Positions 1 to 17,100 of a stretch of DNA of 64,000 nt are shown piece by piece. Within the stretch, counting starts at the first letter, position 1. Each line of letters opens with the position of its first letter. Origin of the DNA: Ancylostoma caninum. Taxonomy: Eukaryota; Nematoda; Chromadorea; Rhabditida; Ancylostomatidae. The position numbers and the translations under genes are program-made. The notes beneath the pieces were generated by a model that was given only the letters and a program-made list of their open reading frames with translations, did no database searches and was not told the origin of the DNA. Location: contig JBAJFG010000172.1 in the NCBI GenBank assembly GCA_037903475.1, positions 1,612,001-1,676,000 of the forward strand, written 5' to 3'.

Positions 1-58
1 CTTTCACCGGTAGTTTGAAGATAAAACCATAGGTTGGGAGCGATAGCTGCGAAGTATG

Positions 59-335
59 TACAGTGGACGGCAATGGCGGTGGTCCATCTGCGGCCTCGAG
101 AAGGACTCAGCGCAACCGCGCCGTGCGCGCCGGGACCGGTGGCATCTGCTAACGGAATGCTATTTCTAATCGCTGTCTTCCCAATTTGGTCAAAAATCCA
201 TAAAATCGGGCAGAAAAGCTCCAGACATAGCATAACAGCAGCAGAAAACATCCTTTACGGCGCGTGCGGCGCGGTTGCGCGGCATGCTTCTTGAGGCCCC
301 GCGCGGATGGGCTACCGCCGTTGACGTCCACTGTA
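59..335. repeat. Palindromic MITE, family A, copy 1
   Basis: An imperfect inverted repeat about 275 bp long. The left end reads CAGTGGACGGCAATGGCGG and the right end is its complement, ending GACGTCCACTG. TA flanks both sides, consistent with a TA target duplication. GC-rich arms surround an AT-richer centre. The same ends and internal layout recur at 26473-26746 and 34785-35064. No coding potential; a Tc1/mariner-type non-autonomous element is a reasonable inference. Confidence 0.85.
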
Positions 336-2040
336 GTATGCACAACATACTGAGGCTATTAATTAGAAATAATTAAAATAAGCAATTCAAACCACATCAG
401 TTGGTCACGTACCCAGCAGTCCTTAGGCTAGTGGTGAGATTATTTCAATGACGAGCATAAGAGCTTCCCAACAAGTAACACTTTCAGAAGGTGTACTAAG
501 AAGTAGTACAGAGGGCGGTGATGAACAATTGAACCTCGTAATAGTGCTGAAAATGTTTTGCTCGTTCACATAGAGGAGTGAGAGGCCAATAGTACATTGA
601 AAAGAAATACTGTTTCCTGAACTATCTGCCCGCATTGATAATGTTATGTTCGCTTGCCGAAGAGCGATCGATCATAGACAGTTTCAAAAATGGTGATGGT
701 TGACTACCTGTGCCCACCGTCTCTTCAATCATTCCTTGGCGAAACAGTTCTTACCAGACTACTGATGATCGCTAATTCAAGTTCTGTTCAGTATAACAGC
801 TTTGACTTTTTGGTAGTTCCACCCTAAGGATTTCAACGCTAGCGGTACACGCACAGATCGGGCTCGTAGTAAAAACCCGGATGTTTTATTGGTCTGAGTA
901 CCAGATTGAAATCTGGCCCTCATGATGGTTCCTGTACGTTGAGGGCCCATAGTTCAAATGCTCACCTCGTTGTGTTCGGACTTTACCAATTAATTTGTCT
1001 ATGTAATTTCTTTCAGTCAGTTCAATAAGATATCGGACAATATTTTATCTTAGGACCTTCAGATAAAAGTTCTTCGAATAAGAAAAAACGAACTAGAGAA
1101 CCCTTGTAAAGAAAACGAAGGGAACAAAGTCCATTTGCACTTGCTGTACTACATAGAGAACGATGCTCTGATTGTCTGCGCATCCACATCCTTCGTTGAC
1201 TAATCATTCTCATTTTCGTCCGATACTGCTGCCTCCTGTCTTAACCTGTCCAAACAGGTGGTAAGGCTCGTGTGCTCGGGCCTCATCAACTGGAGTTTTC
1301 TATAACTTAGTTTGCCCATAGAGGTATGATGAACGTCATCGCAGTACATTCGGTATACGCCTCCCATTATGTTTGTCCAATTGTCGATTTTGCAATTTCT
1401 ATTATTGCTGTACTGGAATTAACGAGAATTTCGCCTTGGTCCCACATGGCACATTTCGCCAAGACGTCGATTGTCGTCAATGTGTTAAAGAATGGATATT
1501 GTTTACCATGAGTTAAGGGGCTATCCGTTTAAGTGAGATTACCATAACCTTTTATATTATCATGAAACCCAAATGTGTAGTTTTATTTTCATGTTAACTT
1601 AGCTTTTTTCCAAATGGAATAGAAAGAGTCGTTATATCGAATCGGTCCACTCGAGAGTCCTTTGTGAATAGATTAGTGTGATAAATATACCGGCATCATG
1701 AAGAAAAAATTCAATAAAATACTGGAGGAGTTGATTTGAAAGCTTGGGCAAGTAATACAGTATATAGTTTGACTTCATTGATTGAAGAATTAACAATTCT
1801 TTGAAAGAAAATACCTGTTTATTGCAGGTACGATAAAGAATCTAACCATGACATGTAACTGAACGAGGCCTCTGGCATCGGTCTAAGACCATGGCTATTT
1901 CGGTAAGAGTTATATTTAGTGTGTTTGTATCCTATGCAATACTGTCCTTGTAGTGTATGATGTAATGCTAGAATCTCTTTTTTATAGGCTGAGGCTACCT
2001 TCTCCCTCTGGCAATGGGTTGGAAGCAAGAGGAAGACCAA
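336..2040. other. Intergenic, no gene recognised
   Basis: Reading frames here are short and lack family motifs or splice-joined continuity. I see no RNA gene or repeat. The stretch runs up to the truncated integrase frame. Confidence 0.5.
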
Positions 2041-2041
2041 G

Positions 2042-3562
2042 TTGTCTGAGTACAACGAGCGCAACGGTCACAACATTATGTTTCTCCAGGAAAGAACACT
2101 TAGAATGACTGAAGAAATCTTGAACGATACAGTGCAAGCCACACTGGAATCGGAAGAAGTCATCCAGTTTATGGCAAACAGAGAAATCGTTTGGAAGAAA
2201 ATCACACCGTACGCGCCGTGGCAGGGCGGATTTTACGAACGCTTGATCCAAACGGTCAAGAGAGCCCTCCACAAAACACTAGGATCGAAAACAGTGGCGG
2301 AGGACACATTGAGAACAGTGTTGACCGAAATCGAGGCATCCTTGAACTCCAGACCACTGACTTACCAGGAGTCAGAAGCGGACGACCTACCAATATTGAG
2401 GCCAGTGGACTTCCTCCAAAAGGACATGCTCATAACACGAGCGGGTACGACAAATCCAATCAACCAGGATGACCAAGACGAAAGTTACTTGCCACCGGAG
2501 GAAGCAGCCAAGCTCAGAACACGGATACAAGCAGAAACGGCACTCAAAGAGTCCGTGAAGTTAACGGAGGCCTTCTGGAAGGTATGGCAGACGAACCACC
2601 TCACAGCAATCAGGGAAACCCACAAGATCAACACAGGAGACCGACGAACATCGACCAAGGTCCCAAAGGAGGGAGACATCGTTCTCATAAGCGACGGAGT
2701 CCTACCCAGGAACGCGTGGAAAATTGGTCGCGTAACAAAGACAGTGAAATCTAAAGACGGAGGAATCCGAGAAGTCGAACTACGAGGTCCTAACGGATCA
2801 CAGATTAAAAGACCACCAAATCTCTTGATACCACTGGAAATCCAGGACGAAACAGTCGAAGACAAGGAGGTCACACAAAAACAACCGCAGAGGGAGGAAA
2901 CTCCCACACAAACCCAGGAGGGTCTGGAGAAACCCACAGCCCATCACAACCTTCGCCCCCAAAGAACACGTAAATATCCCTATGACCCTAAGGAATATGA
3001 AGTTTACTATGTCAGCCGCATTCAGAAAGCACATACCGGAGAAAAATCTAGCCTGAGGCGAGGCTCCTCACAGAGGAAGGGAAAACTTCAGAAACTCAGA
3101 CACTTCTCACAGAAACCAAGGAAACCTCAGAAGCTCACATACTCACAGGAAAGACAGAGGAGTTCCCTGGAAACCAAACAATGTCGGGCACCACACTTAG
3201 TAACCTCCGCAACCGCAAATGTTCCTTTCAGGATGGATGAGAGTGAAAACACCGCAGGACTCGATCAAATGGACCAGTCAGAAGCCCCACAGGAAGCTAC
3301 TCAAGGCGACGCCGAAGTCGAGAGACACAGCGGAAGCGACGGAGCCAACTCCGGCCCCAGTCAGATGGACGAACGCATGGAGGCAATCGCTCAGAATCAG
3401 ATGAAACAGATGCGGATGATAGCGCACGTTCAGGAGCTGATAGAAGGCCCTATCTGTGGACCTAATGACGAGGATATCCACCCGCCCTCGATATCCTCTT
3501 ATATAAATCATGGTAGTGCAACAAAATTTTCTAGAGCGCAGACGTGGGGGGCTAGCACGTGA
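2042..3562 (+). pseudogene. BEL/Pao integrase C-terminal fragment, 5' truncated
   Basis: The retroelement-like part starts near 2100. It contains the end of the integrase core (ITPYAPWQGGFYERLIQTVK, holding the final catalytic Glu), the conserved LNSRPLTY and PVDFLQ segments, and the BEL-type C-terminal domain (GDIVLISDGVLPRNAWKIGR ending in LLIPLE). The two upstream catalytic Asp residues, RT, RNase H, protease and gag are absent on this side, so it is a fragment of a larger polyprotein. After the integrase domain, a long Lys/Arg/Gln-rich tail follows to the stop; similar tails occur in some BEL frames. The listed Met is not the true start. The frame is long and open over 1.5 kb, so decay is recent or the element is only truncated. 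It differs clearly from the BEL element at 55-64 kb. Confidence 0.85.
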
Positions 3563-4129
3563 TCGCATGCGCTCGCCGTGAGACTCAGTTATAGACTGTG
3601 CCTCGCGAGGATGCGAAGCTGATGGGGCATTCGGCCGATGTTTCGTCATAGGTACATAGACGTAGTGGAAGTCGGTGAATTCGAGATTTTGCGGCGGGAC
3701 CAGCGACTAGCGGTCTCGAGCCTTCCAGGCGAGACAGTGTTTACAACGATTTGACGATGCGTAGCAGCAATGTACGGAGCACAGTCGCCCCTCTGCTGGA
3801 GCTTTGGTGTTGACTTTACTCAGCTTTGGAACAGTGGACGATAACCACTTTGAAAAGAAGTGTGCATACCGTGGAGGATGTATGATCCTTGCGCACCTCT
3901 CTTTGAAGTCTCTTGGGGGTTATGCAGCCTGAGGATCCGTTTGTTTTTAAGAAGTATACAATCAAATACACAGGATGAAGAACGCGTCATCATAAGCTGG
4001 TGTGACATTTTCTGAAACCATTTGTGCAACTTGTGCAGTTGATCAAATTTTATAAATATTTCCTAACTTTGTTCCATCACTTTCGAGATTTGCAAGGAGT
4101 GCGGCAGCAGTAATGACGGACAGATGAGC
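3563..4129. other. Downstream of the integrase fragment; possible LTR remnant
   Basis: No gene is visible. A TATATAAAT motif lies near 3500. This would be the place for a 3' untranslated region or LTR of the fragment, but I could not find a second copy of the sequence in the window to prove an LTR. Confidence 0.3.
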
Positions 4130-4545
4130 CGGGGTCCCGTAGTCCAGAAAAACATCATGATAGGTGTCCACCGATCGAGAAAGAGTCTGCCGTGGCCCAG
4201 CAGTGGAAAAACGGCAGGATACAGGTCCATCGGTGGAGAAAGGGTCCGCCGTGGCCCAGTAGTGCAGAAAGCGCCAGGATACGGCTCCACGGACGGGGAC
4301 TAGGTCCGCAAGGGGCCGATTAGTGGAAAAGCGCCAGGATATGAGTCCCACCGATATATCGGGTCTGCGCTGGCCCAGTAATGGGAAAAACGCCAGGATA
4401 CAGATCCACAAATGGAGGATGGGTCTGCTCTAGCCCAACAGTGGGATAAGCGCCAGGATACGGGTGCACTGATGGAGATTGGCTCACTGTGGCTCAACAG
4501 TGGGGAGAACGCCAAGATGCACATCTGCCGGTGGAGTAGGGGCAC
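4130..4545. repeat. Minisatellite, about 60-bp unit, roughly 6-7 copies
   Basis: A degenerate tandem array. Each unit carries a TGGCCCAG-AGTGG-AAAA-GCGCCAGGATAC core followed by a variable CCAC-GATGGAG-AGGGTC segment. The core recurs almost exactly every 60 bases at about 4210, 4270, 4330, 4390, 4450 and 4510. The longer open frames on the minus strand here are a by-product of the unit length being divisible by three. Confidence 0.85.
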
Positions 4546-4951
4546 GCTACGCGCTCATTCGTGTCTTAGTTCTCTTCGTCCTCTCTGTTGGCTGTTCATA
4601 ACGGGTCCGTAGACATGTAAGAAATGTGATAAAAAAGAGTAGGTATTATCAGTGCATCGGAAATGAGCTTCATATGTATGTAGGTGCGGGATTAAGAATT
4701 CGCAAGCAATGCTACGATGGCGAGAAGACTCGAGGGTCTATGTTGGCGAGGCGGCCAGACCCGTAAAGTATACGCAACTCATAAGGAGAATTTCGTATTT
4801 GAGCTCAGCTAATGATTAGTTTTGCTTTTTTGCTGGATTGCAAGCATTTCACACGTGTGAAGCTTTTGCACATACCTCAAGTGGCTGCCCCACTCCACTT
4901 TCTAGCGTCCCGAAGGGGCGCTAGTCGCTTATAAAGTACCTATTTGGACAG
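4546..4951. other. Short gap with a hairpin before the gag frame
   Basis: No gene. An imperfect hairpin (CTAGCGTCCC, loop GAA, GGGGCGCTAG) lies at about 4902-4924, just before the gag-like frame. It may belong to the retroelement leader. Confidence 0.4.
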
Positions 4952-5734
4952 ATGAAGGCCGCCACGGAGGATCTGAAGAAAAACATCATCGAAATGAAAC
5001 AGAAACAAGTAGAACTCGAAACGAAACTGGACGTCATAGCCACCTCCCAGTTCAGGATCCTTCGGGAAGTAGCGGAGATTAAGCAGGCCCCGACACGCGA
5101 CGAGGACGCCTTCTTCATCCCAAGTGCGGAGGACCTAGTGGAGATCGGAGACAGCGAAGAACCGATGCCGGAGCCGGTGGAGGAGCCAACGACCTCCCGC
5201 AGAAGTGCCCAGGAACGCTCGAGTAGGAAGCCCGATAGGAAGAGACGACGGTCGCCAACGCGTTCGGAACATGGACGGCACCACGAGAGAGACCGCTCAC
5301 CCCATTCCAGGAAACTCCTGATGGACGACGAGACTCGCACAGCCATGAGGAAGCTGGGGGGCATGAAAATCTGCCCCAGGCGTTGGACAGGCCATCGCGA
5401 AGAGCGAGTGCTGGACGAGCAAGGAAACCTGCAATTGTGCCCTTTCTGTGGAGGGAAAGGTAACCATACCCCGGATGAATGCCCGGCGGAACGATCCGTT
5501 CAAACCCGACTTTGGCTAGTACAAAAGAAGAAACTCTGCAGGAAGTGCCTTCAAAAATTCTGCAAGGAAGATAGGTGTCCGAAACGTCTAGAAGCCTGCA
5601 GTTACTGCGATTCGACCAACCATCATTCGGCTCTCTGCGGCCTACCAGAAGAAAGGGAAGAATTGATGCAGAAGATCCGGGTAACGGCACGCTCGCCCTC
5701 ACGGAGTATGCCGGCGAAAGCCGGCAGAAACTAG
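4952..5734 (+). pseudogene. BEL-type gag zinc-knuckle reading frame, partial element
   Basis: A 260-residue frame. Residues 1-45 are a charged helical segment, probably coiled coil. Residues 80-120 are Arg/Ser-rich and basic. Three Cys-rich knuckles follow: 163-177 (CPFCGGKGNHTPDEC, CX2CX5HX4C), 196-209 (CRKCLQKFCKEDRC) and 216-229 (CSYCDSTNHHSALC, CX2CX4HX4C). This arrangement is typical of nematode BEL/Pao gag nucleocapsid regions that precede an aspartic protease. No protease follows in frame: the frame stops at 5734. It lies 1.4 kb downstream of an integrase fragment on the same strand, the reverse of element order, so the two come from different copies or from a rearranged one. The Met start is plausible but the capsid part is missing or replaced. 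Confidence 0.7.
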
Positions 5735-7189
5735 CGCCCTTTAAAGGGCGGTACCAGGGACGGGAGCGTGGGTCCCGCGCGGAACGTACAAAAGGCGCGG
5801 GACCCCCGCTCCCGCCATTTCCACACCCACGAATCGAGAAGTTTCTAATCAGTTGCGTTGTGTTGTGTTCGACTGCTAACTGCACCCCCGGTTCTACCCG
5901 TTCTGTTATTCATCAAGAAGGAAAGAAGGAGTTAACGCATCACGGACCACCGACCACTGGAAGAAAAAGTAGGTTTCATTTCTTTAAACAGACTACAAGT
6001 TTTAATTGTTTCTAATCAACAATATTGAGTTAGATAATCCTTTATAGTTTATACGTGCGAAATAAAAATCGTATCTGATCTGTAATAATCTGTACCAGTG
6101 CTTTAGTTACGCTATCAAGAACAGGGTACTAAAGCCATAGAAATGAAAATAAGGAAGGCCAAGGTGGGCCTGATGGGAGTCGGAATGGTGAGCAATACCA
6201 GACGTTCCTCACAGGTTACGCGAATCCTCGTAATTAATCAGCTAACGAGATAGAGCAATATCAATCTGTACCAGTACCTTAGTTACATACATGACGTGAC
6301 AAATTGAGAACTTTTTACCAGCGTTCTGAAAGCGATCATGGACCAATTTTTGCTGCCATGCTTATGTGCGCAGCTGTTGTTGTAGGATCTTGATTATTAT
6401 GTGTTTAAGGCGGACTAGAATGTTTTATATGCTATTGATTTGTTGTGATCTGCTCTGAAACATTCGGGAACCTCAGCTCTTGGAGTGTGTAAACTCCAAC
6501 ACTGTCGCTGCATTTGTTCGTATTTATGCGCCTAGCGTTATTCAATCGCCTTTGCTACTATTCTGGTTCTTCTAATAAACTGTCCAACTTCCAGACAACT
6601 ACAACAACTGAATTTACTCATCAGACGTTGAAGTACGCCTTACTTCTTTCCTGCTGACCCTCACCACGCCAAATAGTAGTGACTCTTTGAAATTCATCAT
6701 TTATTCTATGTAAAAAATAACGCAGTGATTGTTGAACAACTGAACACCAAACGGTTGCTTTTTCATATAACAGCTGGTTCAGTTACGATAACATCGAGTA
6801 ATACGTCATAAAAACGACCTGTATTGTTGGTTTACAATTGTACATGTGATGGGCGGATACGAAAAACAGTCTGTCTCGAAATTACGGAGACCTTGTTAAA
6901 CTTAAACACAGACCGCTGTGTACTACGGCAAAAAAAAAGAACTACATAGTACATTCTACAAAAAATGAGGTAACAACATCATCAGAGAATACAACTAAAA
7001 ATAGACATCTATGATATATCTAATTCTAGGAATTTAAATGCAATCTTTAAAAGAGAGTTAATGATATCACTTACTTTGCTCAATATTAAGTTCATTTCCC
7101 AGAGATTACTCATGTATACCCTGTTGTAGGCAATTTTAAGAACAAAATTGAATGTGACGTCACAGTGGCAGTTCTAACTGTGAACAGCT
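5735..7189. other. Non-coding, with a short palindrome and a direct repeat
   Basis: Directly after the gag stop is a 16-bp perfect palindrome, CGCCCTTTAAAGGGCG (5735-5750). A direct repeat of about 23 bp (AATCTGTACCAGTGCTTTAG, then TTAC) occurs at about 6088 and again, slightly changed, at about 6263. Nothing else is recognised. The right end is the 3' flank of the carboxylesterase. Confidence 0.45.
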
Positions 7190-12647
<5,458 letters not shown>

Positions 12648-13793
12648 GCGATGGCGCTATAACAGTACGATTTGAGACTAAATAATCTGCGGGAAGAATT
12701 AGAGAAGCAGAGCCAGCTTTGCGTCTCTGCCTTTTGGAATGAGTAACAGGAAAGAAGCAGAATAGAAATGAATGGAGGAGCTGTGGATTAAAGGAAAAAG
12801 TGTAGGCGTAGAAATACCCGCGAAAATAAGACGTGGCAGATTTTTGCTACGATATTTTCGGATAACACGTGTCTGCGATGCGTGCGTTGCGTAATTATCC
12901 CGGTTAGAGGTCAGCAGGGCCAGAATGTCATCACTGCCGAACAACTGCGCGAAAGGGTTGTGTAATGTCTTCTATAGTGGTTAGTCATCCTTGGAAAAAA
13001 CTCTGATCATCTGACAATTTTACAAAATCTTATTTGTTTTCTGGAAACATCTGGTTGGTTTCCAAACTTCAGATTAGTAACTGTTAGAATTGACTTTGTT
13101 TTCTTCACTGAAAAATGCATTATATAACAGCTTCATTCACAAATTCTGGAAATTCCATAGAAAAAATTGAAGCTTCCAGAATTTAGAAAGTTTACTGGAT
13201 TATTCGGAAAAATTCGGAAAATGTGCAAGAAAAATGCTGAAAATTCCGTCTGCTGAGTCGGATAGCCGCTCCGTACAAGTATAGTTGCTCTGGATTTATT
13301 ACTGTAAATACAGCAAATTTTCGAATTCTCTACAAGATGACAATTTCCATGTTCAAGTTCTGGATACGATAATTATTTATTCTATCTGGGAAAAATTCAA
13401 CTCTGTCGAAAAAAGAAACTCACATATTGAATCCCTTTCCAAAAAGTAAATAAGATTCTTTCGACAAATTCAATCAAATCACACTGAAAACATGAATTTC
13501 TTCTGCAAAAATTCAAAAGGAAATCACGAAAAGGATAGCTTTTAGGGTATTTTTGAGGGCGAAAAGAAAACCCTGCCTACTTTCTGCGTCCGCCACTGCT
13601 ACTTAGTACTGCTAGCCTCAGAGTTCCAGGACATTTTACTTTAGCAGATTTTGCTATGCACTTAGATATTTCACTTCTTTTAAGGAGGAGTCTGCTTCAT
13701 TTAATTGCGGCTAGAGATATTCATGAGTGGTAGTAGGGGAGGCAGAAAGGTATTTAGACCAATCTCCGTCCGATCAGTTCAGGTGTGGAAAAA
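12648..13793. other. 5' flank of the carboxylesterase, no gene seen
   Basis: AT-rich, without recognisable exons. The promoter of the carboxylesterase should lie here, but I see no motif I can defend beyond the candidate splice acceptor at about 12688. Confidence 0.4.
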
Positions 13794-13886
13794 ACCTGGA
13801 AAGGGCGGTGCGCTCCAACTCTTCGATTGATCAATTCATCCAGGTGGCCAATCGCAGAGTTCGAACGCGCCGCCCACTCCAGGTAT
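13794..13886. repeat. Hairpin repeat of about 90 bp
   Basis: The left arm begins ACCTGGAAAGGGCGGTGCG and the right arm is the imperfect complement ending CGCCGCCCACTCCAGGT. Each arm is about 36 bp, around a central segment of about 20 bp. No coding content. Probably a small inverted-repeat element. Confidence 0.7.
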
Positions 13887-14885
13887 AACGATCTACACCC
13901 GTTCAGTTTCACTGCTTAAGATCAATTTCATCTAACTGTGAGTGCCATGTAAGTACATATTCTGGACCACTATCGGTTTTAACGACATCAGTTACCCCAT
14001 TTCCTTCCCGTAACCCCTCACTGCTTCATAGGAGTTTGTTCTTCTCGATAAAATAGACATCGTATCTGTTTCATTGTGGAGCGAAGAAATAAATATAAAC
14101 ATAAACATTTTTATTAGGGTGGCTTTACAATACATTGGTGGTTTCCGGCTAAATTTGGGCTCAACTCTGGGTAAATCACACATTTTCGTGGCGACTCCGG
14201 GGGTAATTGGACAATTCTTACTGAAATGACAAGCGAGCCGGGTTTTATTTGCTTCACTGTCGAATTCATCACATTTTTTCTAGAATTGCGCATATACTAA
14301 GGATGTGCATAGAATCGCAATTTACGGTCATGCTAAGTTTAGTGCAGAAGTCCTAAACCTTTTAATGCCGACAAGCAGCAACGGCCCGACACCGATGTCA
14401 GCCTAGGAGCAGAAGAATGATTCCCGCCCTAGAATGCGTACTTTCTTGGAATGAACCTGAGTCAATAGCGAAACGAGCCTTAGCTAAAGAGAGCTGCCCA
14501 GAGGGAAGCCCATGACCTAGGCCTAGGCAAGATTCGATAGGAAATGCCACTTACTTCAAGGATAGTGAGAATCCAGCTGTCAGCAAAAAAAAAACAGAAT
14601 AAGAAAATAAGAAATACGGAGCAAAAGTAGAAGAAATATTATCTAAATGTGAAAATATATAGAAAAAACAGTCATGGGCACGTTTGCCACACAGAACCGG
14701 TTGACGTTGTTGGTGGAAAATATCAGTAGAAGTGTAAAAATGCCAAATGTCATTGATAGGTTTTATTATTTTGAGAATACGAGAACGGGGGGGGGGGAGG
14801 TCCTACAAGTAGAGATTGGAAATGATCGCATCACTTCCAGAAAATGGCTACCATCTATGCTGCATAAAAGCTTCAGGGCTAGCAT
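13887..14885. other. Intergenic, nothing recognised
   Basis: No gene or RNA is visible. A run of G about 10 long lies near 14790. Confidence 0.4.
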
Positions 14886-14980
14886 GCGTCATTGAGATTA
14901 CCCAGGGTAGGCGTGTTAAAACTCTCAAATTTGCCCATCGTCAACGTTGATTCGTTTACCCTGGGTAATCTCAATGATGC
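14886..14980. repeat. Small inverted-repeat element, family B (TACCCAGGGTA)
   Basis: Terminal inverted repeats read CATTGAGATTACCCAGGGTA on the left and the complement on the right, ending GGGTAATCTCAATGATGCG. The interior is short, with GTTAA motifs. Related copies lie at 20690-20885 and 22785-22980, and degraded pieces at about 15060-15260 and 19915-20160. Confidence 0.8.
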
Positions 14981-17100
14981 GTACAAAAAAAGGGAGCTTG
15001 TACCTATCCAGTAGCTCTATTATTTAGAGTTTCGCTATGTTGGCCACGAGCCAAGTTAGAATAAACGCATCACTGCTGCGTGCGTCCGTCTAGAGTTGTG
15101 CTCTGGAATCTGCCGTGATTGAGCCGGGGACATGAACAAATATTACATTCAATGTGAATTTCGCAGATATCTACATGGGAAACACGAGCATCTCTCTCGC
15201 CAGGCATTGCTAAACTACCCAGGGTGTACCTGGTAACGCCTCTGTTAACGATGGGTGAACCTGAGGGTCCTCGCAATGGGTAACCTCATGGAGGCAAGCT
15301 GGCCCCGCAGTGCGTGTTTCATGGACCTCCACCTCCATTGTGGACGTGGAGGCGCACGCGTCTCCGAGTGAACGAACGAACTATAAACTGAACCATACCA
15401 CTGCGTCCTGGTTGCGGTAAAAGTCACAAATTTAAATGCTATTTGGCGAAAATCATGACCTTCAATGAAACTGGAGTAAGGTCCTTAAAAATGAAAAATT
15501 CAAGAGAACCCTTATTACGAGCTGGTTGTTAACTAATACACAAATAAGCTTCGGTGATAGGCAACCCTGATAAAAAGGAGCAAAAGCCAACATTTAGCCG
15601 ACTCAGCTATCAAACTTGCCTACAGTGTATTGATGAGCAGTAAACAACAAATTGTGGTCTTCGTAATGTCAACAAAAAATCACCTGGAGACACATCAAAG
15701 CATCTGCATGTTGATTTCACTATGGAGCAGGCAGGTGGGAAAGACCCCAGGAAGGAGGGGTCAGTTTAAATACATAAAAGCAACATAAATTACTATTCAA
15801 AAGGAAGGTAAAAAGGAAGAAAGGCCAAAGAGCATAAAGAAAAATCGCATGGCAACAAAAGGACTAAGGAACTCTGAGCCTAGTTTACATAGTGAGTAGG
15901 CAAAGCGTCAACAATAATGCTTGGACGCCATTGGGCAGAGTAAATCAAATTATTCTAAAAATTCGTCAGGAGAAGACATTTATTGCGTAATGATTTTTAG
16001 GAAAATAGGAAAAGGAAAAAAGGATGAATATTCAAGGCGCCTCCGAGCGAGATGTTCCGCTGAGGGAGAGAATTACCCAAGTAACTAGGCTAGTACACAG
16101 CGCTCGCGGTAATTCTCCCATCAATATAACTATCCGAGCAATTACCTCTAGATGATGGATATTAGAGTCGAAAAGTGGCGACTCGCAGACGCCAGGTCCA
16201 GTTCGGATGAGCTGACGACCCTGTGGCGAAGTTGGCCATTTTCAACCATTTGTTTCGAGCCTGTTATATAACGTTGTCTATACATACATGCTAGCCATAG
16301 GAATTAGATTACTCATCCTCCCAATGATGCATGCGAGCTGAAGTAACACCTCTTCCACATGCCCACCAAATAGCATACATTATCTTTGGAAAGGTATGCC
16401 GATCGGAGCCTGATGAAAACTCGAGGTGTCTACCAGCACTAGCTTCTTGTAATCGCTCCCTCTCCCAACTCTTCCCACGAAAAGCACGAATTTTACCTAT
16501 GGGATATTCACTATAGATACATATAACGGTACTTAGTTATCATTCGAGGAGAGAGATGAATTCGACGCCTTTGCCAGGTTTGATTGCAGACCATAATACC
16601 CTTCAGACTATAAGAACGTAAGGTCCAAAGCAGCGATGTCAGAATTGCACTTGAAAGGCTTCAAACAACTCAAATATTGACACATCAACACACGCTCAAG
16701 GGAAAAAAATGCTATCAACATCAATGCAAAGGGTTTGAAAAATGAATGATACGATTTAGTTTTGGAGAAAATGGCATACTGAACGATGTTTATTGCACAC
16801 TTCGCTTTGAAACCGCTTGTATAAAAATTGTGAAGGCGCCTAACCACAGTCTGCACCTGGGTAAACTCAGAGTTAGAATTAAAGTTTAGTAGGTAGGCAC
16901 ACAATTATAGGTAAATAAATAAAAAGATAAATAAATATGTATCAGACGCTTTCGCTATGGGAGTGACAAATACTAGAAAAATGTTAGATTAGTGTACATG
17001 AAATGACAGCCAAGCTTAGAAGAGCTCAGACGAGCATAAAAAGAGGGATAATTGCATGCAAACATGTTGTTGTAAGTCGTGATCCACGATAATCCACGAA
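14981..17100. other. Intergenic, degraded family B pieces only
   Basis: No exon-like series. CTACCCAGGGTG at about 15215 and nearby GTTAACGATGGGTGAAC look like remnants of the family B repeat. The rest is AT-rich single-copy-looking sequence. Confidence 0.4.

Noticed and set aside
4043..4545. Overlapping long minus-strand frames over the minisatellite
   Set aside because: The 60-bp unit keeps frames open by chance; the residues simply repeat the unit.
5115..5885. 256-aa minus-strand frame opposite the gag fragment
   Set aside because: A shadow of the gag frame, whose plus-strand zinc knuckles are diagnostic.
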